The notes below the pieces were generated by a model. It was not told the DNA's origin. It saw only the letters and a program-made list of their open reading frames with translations, and did not search any database. This document shows, piece by piece, positions 1-11,420 of a stretch of 64,000 bases of DNA. Each line of letters opens with the position of its first letter. Within the stretch, counting starts at the first letter, position 1. The stretch lies in contig NC_080419.1 in NCBI RefSeq assembly GCF_029873635.1, positions 78,600,931-78,664,930 of the forward strand. Direction: 5' to 3'. This DNA comes from Malania oleifera (lineage: Eukaryota > Streptophyta > Magnoliopsida > Santalales > Ximeniaceae). Both the position numbers and the translations under genes were made by a program.

Positions 1-367
1 CAAGCGCTAGCCTAAACTAAGCCAACCAGGTTCTGATAACATATAGCATATAATCAAACTGTGGTACGTGAATATTTCATACTAATATTTGTCAAGTTAA
101 TAACATCACATCATTTTGTATATGTAGATACATCATGAAAATCATTAGCCCATACGCTGGCATTTTATATTTTAACATAATTCAACTCGTACGTCGGCAA
201 ATCATATCCATAGCACGACCCGTACGCCGGCAAAACATATCCATAATATTATCATGTTCCCAAAAAACGGTAATTTATCATAAAATCTACTCATGCCACA
301 CAAAATAGGTATTATATATATATCCATAACATATCATCATTTTCAACAGTATTTTCCCAACATAATA

Positions 368-369
<2 letters not shown>

Positions 370-404
<35 letters not shown>
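370..404. repeat. (AT)n microsatellite
   Basis: About 17 AT units inside the left LTR of element A. The matching stretch of the other LTR (about 7425-7445) has only a few units, so the array expanded after insertion. Confidence 0.95.
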
Positions 405-409
<5 letters not shown>

Positions 410-805
410 CACATATATTTTCCTGAAAACAAATGCCATAAAATTTTACTTATAATTTTCATAAAACAATTAGTTTAGTTTATCCTCTTACCTGATTCTA
501 GAAAAGCCCCTAAAATAAACAGTCTTGCACCCGCAGGATTCCCCGTTCAATACATTGAAAATGATATTTCTCATAACTAAACTTCAGTATTTCTACACGT
601 ACTACACTTTCTGCAACTGTCAAGAAGTCAAATACTGAGTAGAAAGCCTTACCCTGAATTTCGAGTGAATTTCCAAACTCGACCCACCGACGATCCACTC
701 CAACAGATATGCAGAGAACTTCCCCAAGAGTGTCGTGGTGGCTTCGGATCATCGATCCGGCGTAGAACGGACCCAGAAATTAAGAGAGAAGGGATGGAAA
801 CCGAA

Positions 806-809
<4 letters not shown>

Positions 810-862
<53 letters not shown>
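810..862. repeat. (GA)n microsatellite in LTR leader
   Basis: About 26 GA units, 40-95 bp downstream of the minus-strand TATA box, in the region that would be the start of the element's transcript. The sister LTR has only a short purine run at about 7838-7852. Confidence 0.95.
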
Positions 863-864
<2 letters not shown>

Positions 865-903
865 TTTACGCAAGAAATTCTGTTGAAAAATGGAGTTTAA
901 CAA

Positions 904-911
904 TATTTATA
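904..911 (-). promoter_or_regulatory. TATA box of element A 3' LTR
   Basis: TATAAATA on the minus strand, about 262 bp inside the LTR from its 5' end, at the same place as the TATA box in the sister LTR (7894-7901). Repeats of TCGTCGACGA lie just upstream. Confidence 0.6.
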
Positions 912-1173
912 CACTGGCCCTTGTCGACGAGCCACGTCACCTCGTCAACAAGGTCATGAAGGCAAATCATCGACCAGCTCTCTCCTCGTCGACGAAATTC
1001 AGAATCACCCAAAACCCCCTCTCGGTATTTTCTCGTCGATGAAGAGCACCCTCGTCGACGAGCCCAATATGTCACGTCGTCGACGAACGCTTCAGACCTA
1101 CTATGCCCCCCTTTTAATTTCCTTTTCTCCCTCTTTTATTATTTAAATATTATAATTTCTCTGAGTCGCTACA

Positions 1174-1188
1174 TTCTCCCCTCCTTAT
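1174..1188 (-). other. Polypurine tract of element A
   Basis: On the minus strand AAGGAGGGGAGAA directly abuts the TGTAG start of the 3' LTR. Element F has the identical tract before its 3' LTR (45743-45755), which supports the boundary and the shared lineage. Confidence 0.85.
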
Positions 1189-1430
1189 AAAATTTCATCC
1201 TCGAAATTTGCTATTCACGTAGCTCATCATCCCTTAAGAAAAAATGGTCTACTTATTTTATTACTTACTCTCATTTATGGCAGAGGAATACCATGGTTAC
1301 ATTTCGAGTCCTGGGAGATATAAACAAAATAAAATTCTCCCAAAACTAAAATATCTCTACTAATTAAATTATTACATGTACCTGCAAAAGAAATATTACC
1401 TAATTATTTACATTTTACTTGTCAAATCTC

Positions 1431-2838
1431 TTAAAATAGCTGCGGATATTTCTACTTCATCTGCTCCTCAGACTCCTAAGAAGCTTCTTCCACTGCATGA
1501 TTCCTCCACAAAACTTTTACCAAAGGAATCTTCTTGTTACGTAACTCCTGCACTTTCTTATCTAGAATTTGTACTGGCACCTCCTCATACACAAGTGAAT
1601 CACTGAGCTCTAATTCACCATAACTGATAATATGAGAAGCTGCAACGTATTTTCTCAACATAGATATGTGGAATACGTCGTGAATTTGGATAACACAGGT
1701 GGCAAAGCTAGCGTGCAGGCCACCGGCCTCACTTTCTCTAGGATCTCAAATGGACCAATAAACCTAGGGCTAAGTTTACCCTTCCTCCCGAACCTCACAA
1801 GCCCTTTCAACGAAGCTATCTTAAAAATACATGATTACTAACATCAAATTCCAAATTCCTGCGGCGATTATCAGCGTAACTCTTCTGTCAGCTCTGAGCT
1901 GCACTAATTCTCTCTCTCATGAGTTGAACCTTATTACGTGCTTGTTGAACAAGCTCTGGTCCCACTGCTCGCCGCTCACCCATTTCATCCCAAAATAAAG
2001 GAGAACGACATCTCCTACCATATAAAGCCTCAAACGGTGTCATGCCAATGCCGATCTGATAATTATTATTACACACAAATTCCACCAGCGGCATGAACTA
2101 AGTCCAACTACCCCCAAAATCTAATATGCATGCTCAAAGCATATCTTCCAATATATGTATCGTCCTCTCAGTCTGTCCGTCCGATTGAGGATGGAATATT
2201 GTGCTAAAAGACAACTAAGACCCTAGTGCTTCCTGCAAATTATTCCAAAAACGTGACGTGAAACGCGAGTCTCGATCTGATATAATAGATACTGGCACCC
2301 CATGAGCATGCACTATCTTCTGAATATAAATCTCCGCTAACCGATAGAGGGAGTAGCTGATCTTGATAGGCAAGAAGTGGGCGGTCTTAGTCAAACGGTC
2401 AACAGTTACCTAGATGGCATTCTAGTCGTACAATGCCGTCGGCAGTCCTAATACAAAATCCATAGATATATGATCTAACTTCCATTCTGGGATAAATAAT
2501 GGCTGTAACTGCGCTGCCGGCCTTTGGTGCTTAGCTTTTACCTACTGGCACGTCAAACATTGGGCTACATATTCAACAATCTCTTTCTTCATACAACTCC
2601 ACCAATATGACTCTCGTAGATCCCTATACATTTTCATACTACCCAGATGAACTGTGTACAAAGATCTGTGAGCCTCCTCTAAAATATTCTTCATGATCTT
2701 GGTATCAGCAGGAATGCATAATCTGGAACGGAACCACGAAGCTCCGTCGTCTGCAACACTAAATTCCTCCCCCTGACCATCCATCACCTCTAGTAACTCT
2801 GGGTCTTTTTTATGAGCAACTTTAATTCTTTCCTGCAA
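1431..2838 (-). pseudogene. Integrase with chromodomain-like C-terminus (element A, degenerate)
   Basis: The first part carries the zinc-binding region of a retroviral-type integrase, ending in the CLTCQ pair of cysteines (about 2542-2838). The central catalytic core (about 2100-2540) is recognisable but full of stops. A later block at 1888-2094 holds the conserved GMTPFEALYGRRCRSP segment. The last part (1431-1661) is in another frame and has the EVPVQILDKK...LVKVLWRNH signature typical of the C-terminal chromodomain of Tekay/Del-type chromoviruses, which in that family directs insertion to heterochromatin. A TGG-to-TAG change interrupts the chromodomain. In an intact element the protein would insert the cDNA into the genome; this copy cannot make it. 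Confidence 0.85.
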
Positions 2839-2844
2839 AGTAGG

Positions 2845-4427
2845 TTACACTACTAAACTGGCAATGTGAGCCTGAGAACCACTTTCAACTAATTCAATGT
2901 CGAGTATCTCCAGATCCATCATGATCGAATACTGGATATCCATAGCCGCCAACACTGATTCCCTAGATTTCCTGCTCAACGCATCAGCTACCACGTTTGC
3001 TTTCCCTGGGTGATAGCTGATGGTACAATCAAAATCCTTAATTAGCTCCAACCACCTTCTTTGCCTCATATTCAATTCCTTTTGCGTGAAAAAGTACTTC
3101 AAACTCTCATGGTCAGAAAAGATCTCACACCGCTCTCCATACAGGTAATGCCTCCAAATCTTCAATGTGTGTACTACTGTAGCCAATTCAAGATCATGGG
3201 TAGGGTAGTTCTTTTCATATTCTTTCAACTATCTGGAAGCTTACGCCACCACCCTATCATGTTGCATCAATACACAGTCAAGTCTTTTCAAGGACACATT
3301 GCTGTAAATGACATAACCTTCACCCCCTGATAGGATGATAAATATTAGTGTTGTGACTAGCCTCTGCTTCATTTCCTGAAAACTCTACTCACAACTGTCG
3401 TCTCACTCAAATCTAACATTCTTCCTAGTCAATTGTGTCAGAGGTCCTGATAATGTTGAGAATCCCTCAACGAAATGATGGTAATACCCAGCTAGCCCTA
3501 AGAAACTCCTGATATCCTAGACATTCTTTGGTCTAGCCCAATTCAAAACCACCTCAATCTTACTAGGATCCACAGAAATTCCATCTCCAAAAATAACATG
3601 CCCTAAAAACACGACCTTCTCAAGCTAGAAGTCACATTTACTGAATTTGGCGTACAACTTCTTTTCTCTAAGCATCTGTAGAACTTGCCTCAAGTGTGTC
3701 TCATGTTTCTCATAGCTCCTCGAATAAACCAATACATATCAATAAAAACAACAACGAACTGATCTAAATATAAATGAAAAATCCTATTCATCAAATACAT
3801 AAAAATAGCAGGAGCATTCGTCAGACCAAATGGCATAACAAGAAACTCGTAATGCCTGTACCTAGTCCTGAAGGTCGTCTTCGAGACATCTTCTGCTTTC
3901 ACTTTTACCTTATGATAGCCAAATATGAGGTCAATCTTCGAATATACCCCTCTACCCTAGAGCTGGTAAAACAAATCATCTATACGAGGTAGAGGATATT
4001 TGTTCTTGATTGTCACCTTATTAATCTCCTTATAATCGATACACATCCTTATAGTCCCATCTTTCTTCTTCACAAATAGAACTGGAGCTCCCCACGAAGA
4101 TACACTAGGTCGTATAAAGACCTTATCAAGCAAATCCTGTAGCTGATTTTTCAATTTTGCCAACTCTACTGGTGCCATACGAGAAGGTACTTTAGAAATC
4201 AACGTTGTACCTGGAAGTAGATCAATAGGAAAATCTACCTCATGATTAGGAGGTAAACCTGGTAACTCCTCTGGGAAAACATCTGTAAACTCTTTTACTA
4301 CAGGCGTGCTAGCAAGTTTCATTTCATTCTTTAACATCTCCTTCACAACTGCTACAAACCCCTGACAACCACTCAGCAGTAGTCTTCTAGCCCGGATAGC
4401 TGAAACTAACTGAGGCAGGGATTGCAC
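2845..4427 (-). pseudogene. Reverse transcriptase and RNase H (element A, degenerate)
   Basis: Reading leftwards from 4427 the frame shows the segment between protease and RT ([18 protein letters not shown]), then RT with the [19 protein letters not shown] motif and MPFGLTNAP (about 3690-4200). At about 3730 the catalytic FIDD motif is destroyed by a one-base loss that also shifts the frame. RNase H follows in a different frame (2845-3228) with [19 protein letters not shown] and the [15 protein letters not shown] end. In intact relatives these domains copy element RNA into DNA and remove the RNA template. The loss of FIDD rules out activity of this copy. Confidence 0.88.
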
Positions 4428-4454
4428 TCGTGACCCTATGAACTTGAATTCTGC

Positions 4455-4841
4455 TCACCCCGGAGGTCTAAATATCACTTCTCGTGAATGGCACTCTATG
4501 CTAGCCAAATTAGCTACTGGAAAATCCATGTCGAAGATCACATCGAGCACGTGCATATCCAGCACTATTAAATCGGTAGACAAAATTTTCCCCTGAATAT
4601 TAACTGAACAACCCCAAAGCACTCTACTACATCTCACTGCTGACCCAGTCGGTGTAGATACCAACAGTTCAGTATCTAACAATTGTGTTGTTGCCCCACA
4701 AAATCTAGTGCACTTCGAAGACACAAACGAGCGTGTAGCTCCTGAATCAAATAATGCAATAACTTTAAAAGAAAGCATACTAACCATACATGTCACCACG
4801 TCGCTGGCTATCTCAGCATCACCCGGCGTTAGAGTGAACAC
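4455..4841 (-). pseudogene. Aspartic protease (element A, degenerate)
   Basis: About 128 codons are open. The catalytic motif is ALFDSGATRSFV, an intact D-S-G-A of a retropepsin-like protease, followed by the LDMHVLDVIFDMDF segment. In this family the protease cuts the polyprotein into gag, RT, RNase H and integrase. The frame differs from gag upstream (positions divisible by three versus remainder two), so a frameshift lies between about 4841 and 5062. The C-rich tract at 4870-4881 is in that interval and is a likely slippage site. Confidence 0.85.
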
Positions 4842-4849
4842 TCTAGCTG

Positions 4850-5889
4850 GAGCTGTATTCCTCTACTGGCCCCCCCCCCCCCCGTGGGGCCTAATAACCT
4901 CCTCTGTATGGTTTGGGAGCAAGAGTTGCATCTGGTGGTGTAGGACAATTTCGCACCATATGACTCTGCCTACCATAGCTGTAGTAGACAACTCCACCTG
5001 CTCGATACTCTCCCTAGTGTCTCCTCCTACAAGTCTGGAAGACTAAAGGACCCTGCACTTCCTATACCTCATGACCTTGAGTCTTCTGCCTCCATACTCT
5101 ACCATGGTTTCCTCTCCTCCCCTGATTTTGTCTAGGACCCTGCTGGTAGCCCGTAGATGCGGATCTTTTCTTATGTCCCTGCTCCTCTACATCCAGACAC
5201 TCACCAACCTCTACCAGGGCTGCTCTGTCGACTAACTCAGTAAAATCCTGGATCCGCAGTACTACCACTTGCTTGAATATGCTTCGCCTCAAACCTCTCT
5301 CAAACTATCTCTCCTTTTTCACCTCATCAGGTACAATATATGGAGCGAAGCGAGAGAGCTCAATAAAACGCGTCGCATACTGCTAGACTAATAATTGTCC
5401 CTGCTTCAGACTCAAAAACTCCTCCACTTTAGCATCCTTAACAATAGCTGGGAAATATCTATCGAAGAAAAACTCTTTAAACCGATCCCAAGTCATGACT
5501 ATCGGCATCGTCCTTTGCTGCTCCAGCAATCTCACAGCCACCCACCACCTCTCGACCTCCCCTGTCAATTTATAGGTGGCAAAAAGGACCTTCTATTCCT
5601 CCATACACTACAACATGGTCAAGAATTTCTCGATCTCCTACATCCAATTCTCAGCGGCTGCAGGATCGGCCCCTTCTAAAAATGCTAGAGGATTCATCTT
5701 CGTAAACTTCTCGATAGTGCATCCATGGCCTACAGAAGGACCACCCTGCTCCTTAGAGCTCCTAGCAATTTCAGCCATAACCTGCTGAGCCATACTATGT
5801 AATACTGCGTCAGAGTCTACCCCACCTACACTTGAGGGCCCTGCCCCATCACTGCCACTCGCATGGGCACTACCTCCTCCTAGATCCAT
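4850..5889 (-). pseudogene. Gag (element A, degenerate)
   Basis: The start chosen is the ATG at 5889 (MDLGGG), as the following Gly/Ser/Ala-rich opening matches the gag start of element F ([19 protein letters not shown]). The capsid-like region (about 5383-5700) includes [13 protein letters not shown] and the LTGEVERWW segment. The C-terminal half contains basic Gly/Gln/Arg repeats. The zinc knuckle near 4960-4990 is degenerate: its first cysteines are changed, although SHMVRNCP remains. Several in-frame TAG stops occur. Confidence 0.8.
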
Positions 5890-6175
5890 CATGAAAAACA
5901 AAAAATGCAACTCAATAATCCTATCCTTATAATTTACCCGCTAAACTTAGCTTCCTATTTCTACACTCTCAACTTATTTTTAACTTCAGTCCTACATTTT
6001 AGGAACGTAACCCGACAACAATTTACTATGGTTTTCTTAAGATCATCACCCCAAGAAAAACATAGAAACCACCACGGAAGTCTTGCCTCTAGACTGTATA
6101 ACAAAACCTTGAATCATTTCCTATACTCTGGTATTGTTTCCGCTGCATTCTAAAGTCTACAAAACATAACAACCT

Positions 6176-6190
6176 AGGCTCTGATATCGA
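6176..6190 (-). other. Primer binding site of element A
   Basis: On the minus strand TATCAGAGCCTAGG follows the 5' LTR after a two-base gap. It matches the usual initiator-methionine tRNA site TGGTATCAGAGCC with a changed first position. Confidence 0.75.
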
Positions 6191-6577
6191 ACTGTAACGA
6201 CCTCCTTAATTTCCACATATTTTATTTTCCTTTTAAATAACAAAATACAATACCAACATATCAAATCCAGTAGATTATAATCAACCTAAACCTGTGGGTA
6301 CCAAGGACATACCAAAAATACAATACAGAAGCCTAAGCAGTAGGAAACATAAAATCTTAATATCATAAACACTACACCATTCATTTTAGTACCAGAGTTA
6401 CTACATTCATTGTGTTTATATATACATCCCAAAAAGGATTCTAAAGCCACTTCTCGCCAAAACCATCTGGTCCTAACAAAATACTTACCCTTCAAAAAGG
6501 GCAGGTCATCTGAATCTATCCCAACGGAGCTTTATCTGCTCTCCTATCAAGGGCTCCTAAAAATTTCATGTAATTCG

Positions 6578-6600
6578 GGATGAGACACCTCTTAGTAAGG
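6578..6600 (-). promoter_or_regulatory. Conserved LTR hairpin block, copy A
   Basis: Plus strand TGAGACACCTCTTAGTAAGG. Compared with other copies one stem base is changed. It lies about 385 bp from the LTR 3' end, in the part that would be transcribed as leader RNA. Confidence 0.6.
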
Positions 6601-7893
6601 GAAATAAACTAATACTAGTGTGTGACAACATGAGTAAATATGTATTATATATAGAATAATATACGTAAACATATTCAGTAACTGTATTAATCATTTCTAG
6701 GAAAAACATATTTATTCATAGCATAGCAGAACATACTGGATTTCTACAAGCATAATTCATCTTATATCATAATAATAATACAAAAACAATCTTGGTAGGT
6801 TAGCTGACTGTTGTCATATATTACTTCCACATGACTGGGTTGTGTGGCCCAAAGGTGGGACCTGACAATGGTTTGCCAACCACTACCAAGTCAAAAGTAC
6901 AGTCTATAAATCTGATGGGTCTGCCAGACCTGGTCTGTACACTAAGGGCGCTCACACTTCTTAAAACCACATCGACTATCCGTCCGCATGCTACTCCGTA
7001 CAGCAGCGTTAACACAATATCATGATGATCATGAATACATAGCAGCGGTACCGTGCAAGTGCTAGCCTAAACCAAGCTAACTAGGTTCTGATAACATATA
7101 ACATATAATCAAACTATGGTACATGAATACTTCATACTAATATTTTCCAGGTTAATAACATCACATCATTTTGTAGATGTAGATACATCATGAAAATTAT
7201 CAGCCTATACGCCGGCATTTTATATTTTAATATAGCTCGACCCATACGCCGGCAAAACATATCCATAGCACAACCCGTACACCAGCAAAACATATCCATA
7301 ATATTATCATGTTTCCAGAAAATGGTAATTTATCATAAAATCTACTCATGCCACCCAAAATAGGTATTATATACATATCCAGAACATATCATCATTTTCA
7401 GCAGTATTTTCCCAACATAATACTCATATATATATTTATACACATATATTTTCCTGAAATCAAGTGCTATACAATTTTACTTATAATTTGCATAAAATAA
7501 CTTGCTTAGTTTATCCTCTTACCTGATTCTTGAAAACCTCTAAGATAAACAGTCTTGCACCCGTAGGATTCCCCATTCAACACCCTGAAAATGATATTTT
7601 TCATAACTAAATTTCAGTATTTCTACACATACTAGGCTTTTTACAACTATCAAGAAGTCAAATACTAAGTAGAAAGCCTTACCCTGAATTTGGGGTGAAT
7701 TTCCAAACTCAACCCACCGACGATCCACTCCAGCGGATATGTAGAGAACTTCCCCAAGAGTGTCGTGGTGGCTTCGGATCGTCAATCTGACAAAGAACAG
7801 ACCCAAAAATTAAGAGAGAAGGGATGGAAACCGAAATGGGAAAGAGAGAAAGGTTTTACGCAAGAAATTCTGCTAAAAAATGGAATTTAACAC

Positions 7894-7901
7894 TATTTAT
7901 A
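7894..7901 (-). promoter_or_regulatory. TATA box of element A 5' LTR
   Basis: TATAAATA on the minus strand, about 260 bp from the LTR start, with palindromic TCGTCGACGA copies immediately upstream (7905-8075). It is the best candidate promoter of the element. Confidence 0.65.
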
Positions 7902-8161
7902 CACTGGCCCTCGTCGACGAGTCACGTCACCTTGTCAACGAGGTCATGAAGACAAATCGTCAATGAACTCTCTCCTCGTCGATGAAATTCAGAATCACCC
8001 AAACCCCCTCTCGGTATTTTCTCGTCGACGAAGAGCACCCTCGTCAACAAGCCCAATATCTCGCGTCGTCGGCGAACGCTTAAGACCTACTGTGCCCCCC
8101 TTTAATTTCCTTTTCTCCCTCTTTTATTATTTAAATATTATAATGTCTCTGGGTCACTATA

Positions 8162-9500
8162 GCCATGTACTCTTCTTCTGTTGTTAATAAGGCAATGGTA
8201 GACTGTAAGGTAGACCTGCAACTCACTAGACCTTTAACAAATGTAAAAACATATCCAGTAGTTGATCGACATTTATCCAAATCACCTGCAAAATCAGAAT
8301 CCACATATCCAACAATACGTTGATCAATAGTATTATTTTTCTCAAATACTATACCAACATCAATCGTATTCATAATATATCTCAAAATCCATTTCACAGC
8401 TTGCCAATGTCCTTTACCCGAATCATGCATATACCTGCTCACCATACTAACAGTTTGTGAAATATCAAGTCTAGTACAAACCATTGCATACATCAGACTA
8501 CCAACAACACTTGCATAAGGAACCCGTGACATATACTTACGTTCCTCATCTAATTTAGGAGATAAAGCCGCACTAAGTTTGAAATGAGGAGTAAAAGGAG
8601 TGCTTACTAGTTTTGACTGCTCAGACATGCCAAAACTCTGTACTACCTTCTTCAAATACTGTTTTTGAGACAAACTAACTCATCCTCTCATTCTATCTCA
8701 GCAAATGTTCATGACAAGTATCTTCTTTGCTTCACCAAGATCTTTCATCTCAAACTCTTGATTTAACTAACTTTTAAATTTTCTAATTTCTTCCCTATTC
8801 TTTGAAATTATTAACATATCATCAACATACAAGAGTAGATATATAAAAGATCCATTTTGTAATTTACGAAAATAAACACAATGATCATGTTTATTTCTAA
8901 TGTACTTCTAACCCATCATAAATTGATGAAATCGTTTGTACCACTGTCTTGGAGACTGTTTTAAACCATACAATGATTTACCCAGTTTACATACCCAATT
9001 TTATTTTCTAGCAACCTGAAATCCATTCGGTTAAGTCATATAGATTTCCTCTTCCAAATCACCATGTAAAAATGTAGTTTTTACATCGAGCTGAACTAAT
9101 TCAAAATCAAATTGTGCTACCAAAGTCAACAAAATTCGAATGGAAGAATATTTAACAACTAGAGAAAATACCTCATTATAATCAATGCCTTCCTTCTATG
9201 TGTAGCCCTTAGCTACAAATCTAACTTTCAAGCGAACACTATTTGCATATGGAAATCCTTCTTTCTTTACATAAACCCATTTGCAACCAATTGCTTTCTT
9301 ACTCTTGGGCAGCTAGGCTAACTCCCAAGTCTGATTTTGATGAAGAGACTGCATTTCTTCATCCACCGCTCTTTTCCACTTGTCTGATTCAGAGTTCCTC
9401 ATTGCTTCTTTGAAAGTGTAAGGAACATTATCATCCACAACTGGAAGTGCATAGGCCACCATATCAGTATACCGATCAGGTTTTCGAATTCTCATATTGT
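8162..9500 (-). pseudogene. Copia reverse transcriptase and RNase H (Tork-like, 3' truncated)
   Basis: The RT N-terminal side (9313-9495) has the usual opening in which a residue block about acylating the RT start (FKEAMRNSESDKWKRAVDEEMQ) is clear. Catalytic YVDD is present at about 8817-8828, followed by stops. The RNase H part (8162-8673) shows SQKQYLKKVVQSFGM, the PYASVVGSLMYAMVCTRLDI segment and GYVDSDFAGDLDK with its acidic residues. The open frame ends abruptly at EEEYMA where the LTR of element A begins. No function is expected. Confidence 0.85.
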
Positions 9501-10112
9501 CCTCTAAGAAACAATTGATTCTTATTGTTATGAAGATTCTCGAATTGAAATCTCCTCTTCTTGTACACTATTCCCCACCGTAACTGGAGAGTTACCTTGT
9601 GTAGTCTCATTTCTCACTATATTTCCCAAAATTGTCTCAACCTCCACCTGTTGTTAAGTACCACTGGTCTTCTCTTCAACTCGTGACTCCTTGCGTATTG
9701 TTTTCTTTATCATCGCAAATTCATCAAAAGTCACATCCTTGCTTAAAATAATTTTTTTCGTCTCTAGATACCAAAGACGGTATCCTTTGACTCCTGCACT
9801 TATCCCCAAGAGTATTGCTTTCTTGACTCTTGGATCCAACTTAGATTCTTCAACATGATAATAAGTCATAGTACCAAATACATGTAAAGAATCATAATCA
9901 CTAGTAGGCTTTCCAGACCATACCTCATAGGGTGTTTTTCCCCTATTGTAGATTATGGTAGTCGATTGATGAGATGACACGCATATCTAACAGCCTCAGC
10001 CCAAAACCTTTTGTCTAAGCCAGCACTAGACAACATACATCGAACTTTCTCCAGCAAAGTCTGATTCATGCACTCTGTCGCCCCATTCTGTTGTGGTGTA
10101 TCGAGCAATACC
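9501..10112 (-). pseudogene. Copia integrase C-terminal half and linker (Tork-like)
   Basis: It contains the end of the integrase core with DTPQQNGATECMNQTLLEK, where the catalytic glutamate should sit in an ER motif and is read here as TEC. The HLINRLP and GKTPYEVWSGKPTSDYDSLHVFG segments follow, with the linker to RT. Near 10105 the codons before DTPQQNG are missing, a small deletion that also shifts the frame. The segment continues across solo LTR B into 12214-12508. Confidence 0.82.
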
Positions 10113-10498
10113 TTCATTGTAACGACCTGCTTAATATCCACATATATTATTTTTTTTATAATACAATAAAACCAGTATAACACATCCAGCAAATCATGAT
10201 CAACCTGAACCTGTGGGTACCATGGATATAATAGACACACAAAACGGAAGCCTAAGCAGCAAGAAACATAAAATCATAATATCATAAACACAAAACCATT
10301 CATCTCAATACCAGAGTTACTACATCCATTGTATTTAGGTATATACATCCCAAAAAGAAAGTCCTAGGGACATTTCCAAAAAAAATTCATCTGTCCCCAA
10401 CCAAAACTTACCTTCAAAGAGGGCAGATCCACAGCATTATCTCAGAGGAGCTTTTTCCGCTCTCCTATCAGGGGCTCCTGAAAATTTCATGTAATTCG

Positions 10499-10521
10499 GG
10501 GTGAGACACCTCTCAGTAAGG
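10499..10521 (-). promoter_or_regulatory. Conserved LTR hairpin block, copy B
   Basis: Plus strand TGAGACACCTCTCAGTAAGG, stem TGAGA/TCTCA and loop CACC intact, about 383 bp from the LTR 3' end. Confidence 0.62.
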
Positions 10522-11162
10522 GAAATAAACTAACACTAGTGGGTGACAACATGAGCATTTCTTTGTTATACAAATAATCATATACATAAGCATAACTAGT
10601 AAAACAGTATGTATTATTTCTGAGAAAAACATGTATAATCATAGCATAGCAGAGCATACAGGATTTCTTTAAGCATAATCCATCTCATATAATAATAATA
10701 ATAATAATAAGAAAACAACCCTGGTAGGTTAGCTGGCTATTGTCATATATTACCCCCACATGACTGGGTTGTGTGGCCCAAAAGCGAGACCTGACAATGG
10801 TTGGCTGACCATTGCCAAGTCAAAAGTACAGTCTGTAAGTCTGATGGGTCTGCCAGACCTGGTCCATACACCAGGGGCGCTCACACTTCTTAAAACCACA
10901 TTGACTATCCGTCCTCACGCTACTCCATACAGCAGTGTTGACACAATATCGTGATGATCACGAACACATAGCAGCTATACCGTACAAGTGCTAGCCTAAA
11001 CCAAGCCAACTAGGTTCTGATAATATATAATATATAATCAAACTGTGATACATGAATATTTCATACTATTAATTTCCAAATCAATATCATCACATTATTT
11101 TACATACATATATACATTGTGAAAATTTTCGACCCGTACGCCAGCATTTTATATTTTACCAA

Positions 11163-11420
11163 AGCTCGGCCTGTATGCCGGCAAAACTATCTATAGCTTG
11201 GCCCGTATGCCGGCAAATCATATTCATAACTCGGCCCGTACGCTGGAAAATCATATCCATAGCTTGGCCCATATGCCGAAAAATCATATCCATAGCTCGG
11301 CCCATACGCCAGCAAATCATATCCATAGCTCAGCCCGTACGCTAGCAAATCATATCCATAGCTCGGCTCATACGCCGAAAAATCATATAAAATTCTCGGC
11401 CCGTATGCTTGTTTTTCATT
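11163..11420. repeat. 33-bp minisatellite inside solo LTR B
   Basis: About eight units, each close to AGCTCGGCCCGTACGCCGGC followed by AAATCATATCCAT. The 33-bp period is a multiple of three, so it yields a spurious repetitive peptide on the plus strand. The LTRs of element A have only two or three units at the matching place. Confidence 0.92.

Larger units (their letters stand above)
1..1173 (-). repeat. 3' LTR of element A (partial)
   Basis: Position 1 aligns with about 7055 of the other LTR and the two stay collinear to the terminal ...GCTACA at 1173. The LTR edge is followed by a purine tract on the minus strand, as expected for a 3' LTR. It holds two or three units of a CGTACGCCGGCA minisatellite (about 165-250), an AT microsatellite, a long GA microsatellite, a TATA box on the minus strand at 904-911, and a cluster of GTCGAC palindromes at 915-1085. 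Confidence 0.88.
1..8161 (-). mobile_element. Ty3/gypsy element A (Tekay/Del-like), minus strand, left LTR incomplete
   Basis: A long LTR retrotransposon read right to left: 5' LTR 6193-8161, primer site 6176-6190, gag, protease, reverse transcriptase, RNase H, integrase with a C-terminal chromodomain-like tail, polypurine tract 1174-1188, and 3' LTR from 1173 beyond the window edge. Domain order PR-RT-RH-IN is that of Ty3/gypsy. The integrase tail is the type seen in Tekay/Del chromoviruses. It interrupts the RNase H of a minus-strand copia element at 8161/8162, so it is younger than that element. The coding region lies in at least three frames with many stops, so it is not autonomous. The outer left boundary and the left target duplication lie outside the window; the right one would be GCCAT at 8162-8166. 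Confidence 0.9.
6193..8161 (-). repeat. 5' LTR of element A
   Basis: About 1.97 kb. The plus strand begins TGTAACGACC and ends GGTCACTATA, so the termini form a near-perfect inverted repeat of about 10 bp rather than just TG/CA. From its transcription start side (right) it holds GTCGAC palindromes (7905-8075), a TATA box, a GA-rich tract, CGTACGCCGGCA minisatellite units (7205-7310), a conserved GC-rich block (6838-6879) and a conserved hairpin block (6578-6600). The right edge cuts a copia RNase H in the middle of a codon run. Confidence 0.9.

Noticed and set aside
649..903. Open frames rich in Leu-Ser or Arg-Glu
   Set aside because: Direct translation of the GA microsatellite in the element A LTR; the same applies at 16168-16509, 35868-36089 and 58976-59209.
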